Part shown: piece after piece, positions 6,201 through 7,330 of the stretch | Layout: each line of letters begins with the position of its first letter | How positions within the stretch are numbered: the stretch's first letter is position 1 | Origin: Pseudomonadota bacterium | GTDB taxonomy: Bacteria > Pseudomonadota > Alphaproteobacteria > Rhizobiales > Rhizobiaceae | Assembly: GCA_023433855.1 (NCBI GenBank) | Contig: JAEYTV010000243.1 | Location: 1 to 7,330, forward strand | Reading direction: 5' to 3' | Length of the DNA: 7,330 nucleotides | Notes under the pieces: model-generated | What the model was told of the DNA's origin: nothing | Database searches by the model: none | The model's input: only the letters and a program-made list of their open reading frames with translations | Made by a program: the position numbers and the translations under genes

Positions 6201-7330
6201 TTCGATCATCGCGACATCTTCATCGATCCCGATCCGGACACCGAGAAATCATTCGCGGAGCGCGAGCGGCTTTTCAAACTGCCTCGCTCGAGCTGGCAGG
6301 ATTATGATCGCGCAGCGTTGTCTGAAGGCGCCATGATCATTTCGCGTGCGGAGAAATCCGTAAAGCTCACGCCGCAAGCTGCAGCCGCGATCGGTCTGGA
6401 GAAGGCTGCGGCAACGCCCTTTGAGATCATCACGGCGATCCTGAGAAGCCCCGTCGACCTTCTCTGGTTTGGCGGCATCGGCACTTACATCAAGTCGAGT
6501 TCGGAAACAGATGCCGAAGTCGGCGACCGTGCAAACGACCCGGTTCGCGTGACAGCCGGCGAAGTGTGCGCGCAAGTCATCGGCGAGGGCGCCAATCTTG
6601 GCATGACCCAGAAGGGCCGCATCGCATATGCACTTGCCGGCGGGCGCTGCAACTCGGACGCCATCGACAATTCGGCGGGCGTCAACTCCTCCGACGTGGA
6701 GGTCAACATCAAGATTGCCTTGAACCCTGCCCTGCAGGATGGGCGCCTGAGCCGCGCCAAGCGGGACCAACTGTTGGCATCCATGACGAACGAGGTGGCT
6801 CGGCTTGTCTTGCGCAATAATTACTTACAGCCGCTGGCGATCTCCCTGACAGAACGGAAAGGTGTTGCCAACCGCGAAGAGCTTTCACGCCTGATGTCCG
6901 TGCTCGAGGCTCAGGGGGTGCTGAACCGAAAGGTGGAGACACTTCCGACTGACCTGGAACTTGCCGAACGTTACCTCGCAGGCCAACCCTTGACCCGTCC
7001 CGAGATCGGCACCCTGCTTTCCTATGCAAAGATCGTGCTCTTCGACACCCTTCTGGAAAGCGATGTTCCCGATGATCCCTACTTCTCCTCGACCCTTGCC
7101 GCCTATTTCCCGCCGAAGATGCAGAAGGCCTACGCGCGGGACATCGCGAGACACAGGCTTCACCGCGAGATCATAGCAACGTCCCTCGCCAACGAGGCGA
7201 TCAATCGCGGGGGTCCTGGTTTCATACAGCAGGTCAGCGATGTGACGGGCGCCACCCCGGCGAGGGTTGTCAAGGCGGCCTTCCTCGCCCGAGACGGCTT
7301 CGAGCTGCCCGCGCTCTGGGCCAGCATCGA
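3240..7330 (+). CDS. gdhB: NAD-specific glutamate dehydrogenase, 180-kDa class (3' end outside window)
   Basis: This enzyme oxidises L-glutamate to 2-oxoglutarate and ammonium with NAD+, mainly in glutamate catabolism. From ATG at 3240 the frame runs to the right edge without a stop: 1363 codons of an expected ~1600. GAGGGGGA lies 7 nt upstream and no nearby upstream in-frame start competes. N-terminal regulatory segments resembling the ACT-like domains of this class lie near residues 85-125, 395-440 and 530-585, then a helical linker. The catalytic part includes GGIRWSDRGEDYRTEILGL (794-812), VKNAVIVPVGAKGGF (818-832, Lys829 predicted substrate-site), AADKGTATFSDTAN (892-905), GVGDMSGDVFGNGML (963-977, nucleotide-binding), FGGIGTYIK (1077-1085) and IGEGANLG (1114-1121). 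After about 1200 comes the C-terminal helical region. No frameshift or internal stop was found. The class is called GdhB in Pseudomonas, GdhZ in Caulobacter; the symbol is by analogy. Confidence 0.95.
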   Translation, partial: MGTRQNPKRDRQISLAQKIADRSGAPFLDPSILFGRASIDDLDSYTPEMLALCARHAAERLKTWTRIRAEVTVEPIPGVEPDGIPVSVLTVIDRNMPFLFDSVMGEVTATHRTITMAVHPILLLEPGKDPVLRSNEQPGNPAHHVSLMQIHLGPLTAEQSASLADRIRQVLDQVHLAITDWSAMLEVLEGAAQQLSNSPSRRKADRDEALAFLAWLRDDNFTFLGMREYVYSGRGAAAKVERGTGRGLGILSDPDVLVLRQGKDAVMTTPEIIQFLDGPDFLIVTKANVKSVVHRRAYMDYVGVKRFDEKGKVVGELRIVGLFTATAYTHSLREVPLLRAKATRIEERFGFDPNSHSGRMLANTLETYPRDDLFQIDTNVLATFCEQIMELSERPRVRVLPRIDHFDRFVSVIVYVPREDYNSLVREKVSDYLARVYDGHVSAYYPAFLESRVARVHIIIGRRVGKTPRISQAELEDAIRLIATPWEERFSTLAAQGPRLSVTQAFQEAFSPEETVGDLPDIAACAAGEVIRIRFYRRPGDRPDTVALKIFHSQEHLSLSRRVPLLENLDFHVVSEQTFEIEVGADGNRVILHDMELQLGGFREIDLLREGPLLEDAFLSAFAGRTDNDRFNRLVLLAGLSAREVTVLRAYARYLRQTGIVYSQNYIADALAKYPSIAEALFRLFHAGFDPQLTSKQRLKRLTEQHARIEEALSGVPNIDEDRTFRRYVNAIDATLRTNYFQQDPDGSPKQMLAFKLDPKMLDGLPEPRPFREIFVYGTEVEGVHLRFGKVARGGIRWSDRGEDYRTEILGLVKAQQVKNAVIVPVGAKGGFFPKMLPSRGSREETFAAGAAAYKTYIRTLLSITDNIVGGKIVPPENTVRLDDDDPYFVVAADKGTATFSDTANALAQEVGFWLDDAFASGGSAGYDHKKMGITARGAWEAVKRHFREKDIDIQTAPFTVAGVGDMSGDVFGNGMLLSRTIRLVAAFDHRDIFIDPDPDTEKSFAERERLFKLPRSSWQDYDRAALSEGAMIISRAEKSVKLTPQAAAAIGLEKAAATPFEIITAILRSPVDLLWFGGIGTYIKSSSETDAEVGDRANDPVRVTAGEVCAQVIGEGANLGMTQKGRIAYALAGGRCNSDAIDNSAGVNSSDVEVNIKIALNPALQDGRLSRAKRDQLLASMTNEVARLVLRNNYLQPLAISLTERKGVANREELSRLMSVLEAQGVLNRKVETLPTDLELAERYLAGQPLTRPEIGTLLSYAKIVLFDTLLESDVPDDPYFSSTLAAYFPPKMQKAYARDIARHRLHREIIATSLANEAINRGGPGFIQQVSDVTGATPARVVKAAFLARDGFELPALWASI

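Noticed and set aside
6249..6770. 173-codon minus-strand frame
   Set aside because: It is antisense to the most conserved catalytic part of the glutamate dehydrogenase.
1..7330. Mobile element, defence system or biosynthetic cluster
   Set aside because: All coding space is taken by intact housekeeping-type genes with similar base composition; no transposase, integrase, toxin, restriction gene, repeat array or target-site duplication was seen.

Overview
The window reads as a stretch of ordinary chromosomal core genes from an alphaproteobacterium. Protein similarity from memory points to Hyphomicrobiales, probably Rhizobiaceae (Rhizobium/Agrobacterium/Sinorhizobium relatives). The DNA is GC-rich, codons favour G or C in third position, and promoters are weakly conserved. 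I could not run a search, so the genus is left open. I see no insertion sequence, phage gene, CRISPR array, tRNA or rRNA, and no sign of recent transfer.

Layout, left to right: (1) the C-terminal 149 codons of aspartate-semialdehyde dehydrogenase (asd, +), ending at 451. (2) A 183-bp gap (452-634) with a small hairpin, a strong GNRA-loop hairpin, a GAAC/GTTC repeat cluster and a weak candidate promoter. (3) A complete secreted lytic murein transglycosylase of the MltB/SLT_2 type (+, 635-1462). (4) Tail to tail with it, only 4 bp away, a beta-class carbonic anhydrase (-, 1467-2138). (5) Upstream of that on the same strand, pyridoxal kinase pdxY (-, 2198-3070), 59 bp from the carbonic anhydrase. 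(6) A 169-bp divergent intergenic region (3071-3239). (7) A very large NAD-specific glutamate dehydrogenase of the 180-kDa class (+, from 3240), open to the right edge with 1363 codons present.

The genes do not form one pathway. Asd feeds the lysine/diaminopimelate, threonine and methionine branch, and the transglycosylase cuts peptidoglycan, which contains diaminopimelate. The carbonic anhydrase supplies bicarbonate for carboxylations. PdxY salvages vitamin B6 into PLP, used by the aminotransferases that exchange amino groups with glutamate. The NAD-GDH oxidises glutamate to 2-oxoglutarate, so pdxY and gdh are loosely linked through amino-acid nitrogen metabolism.

I found no convincing undescribed system. 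The points most worth a second look are small: a perfect TATAAT placed 9 nt before the carbonic anhydrase ATG (possible leaderless mRNA), the GUGA-tetraloop hairpin behind asd, and the repeat cluster upstream of the transglycosylase.
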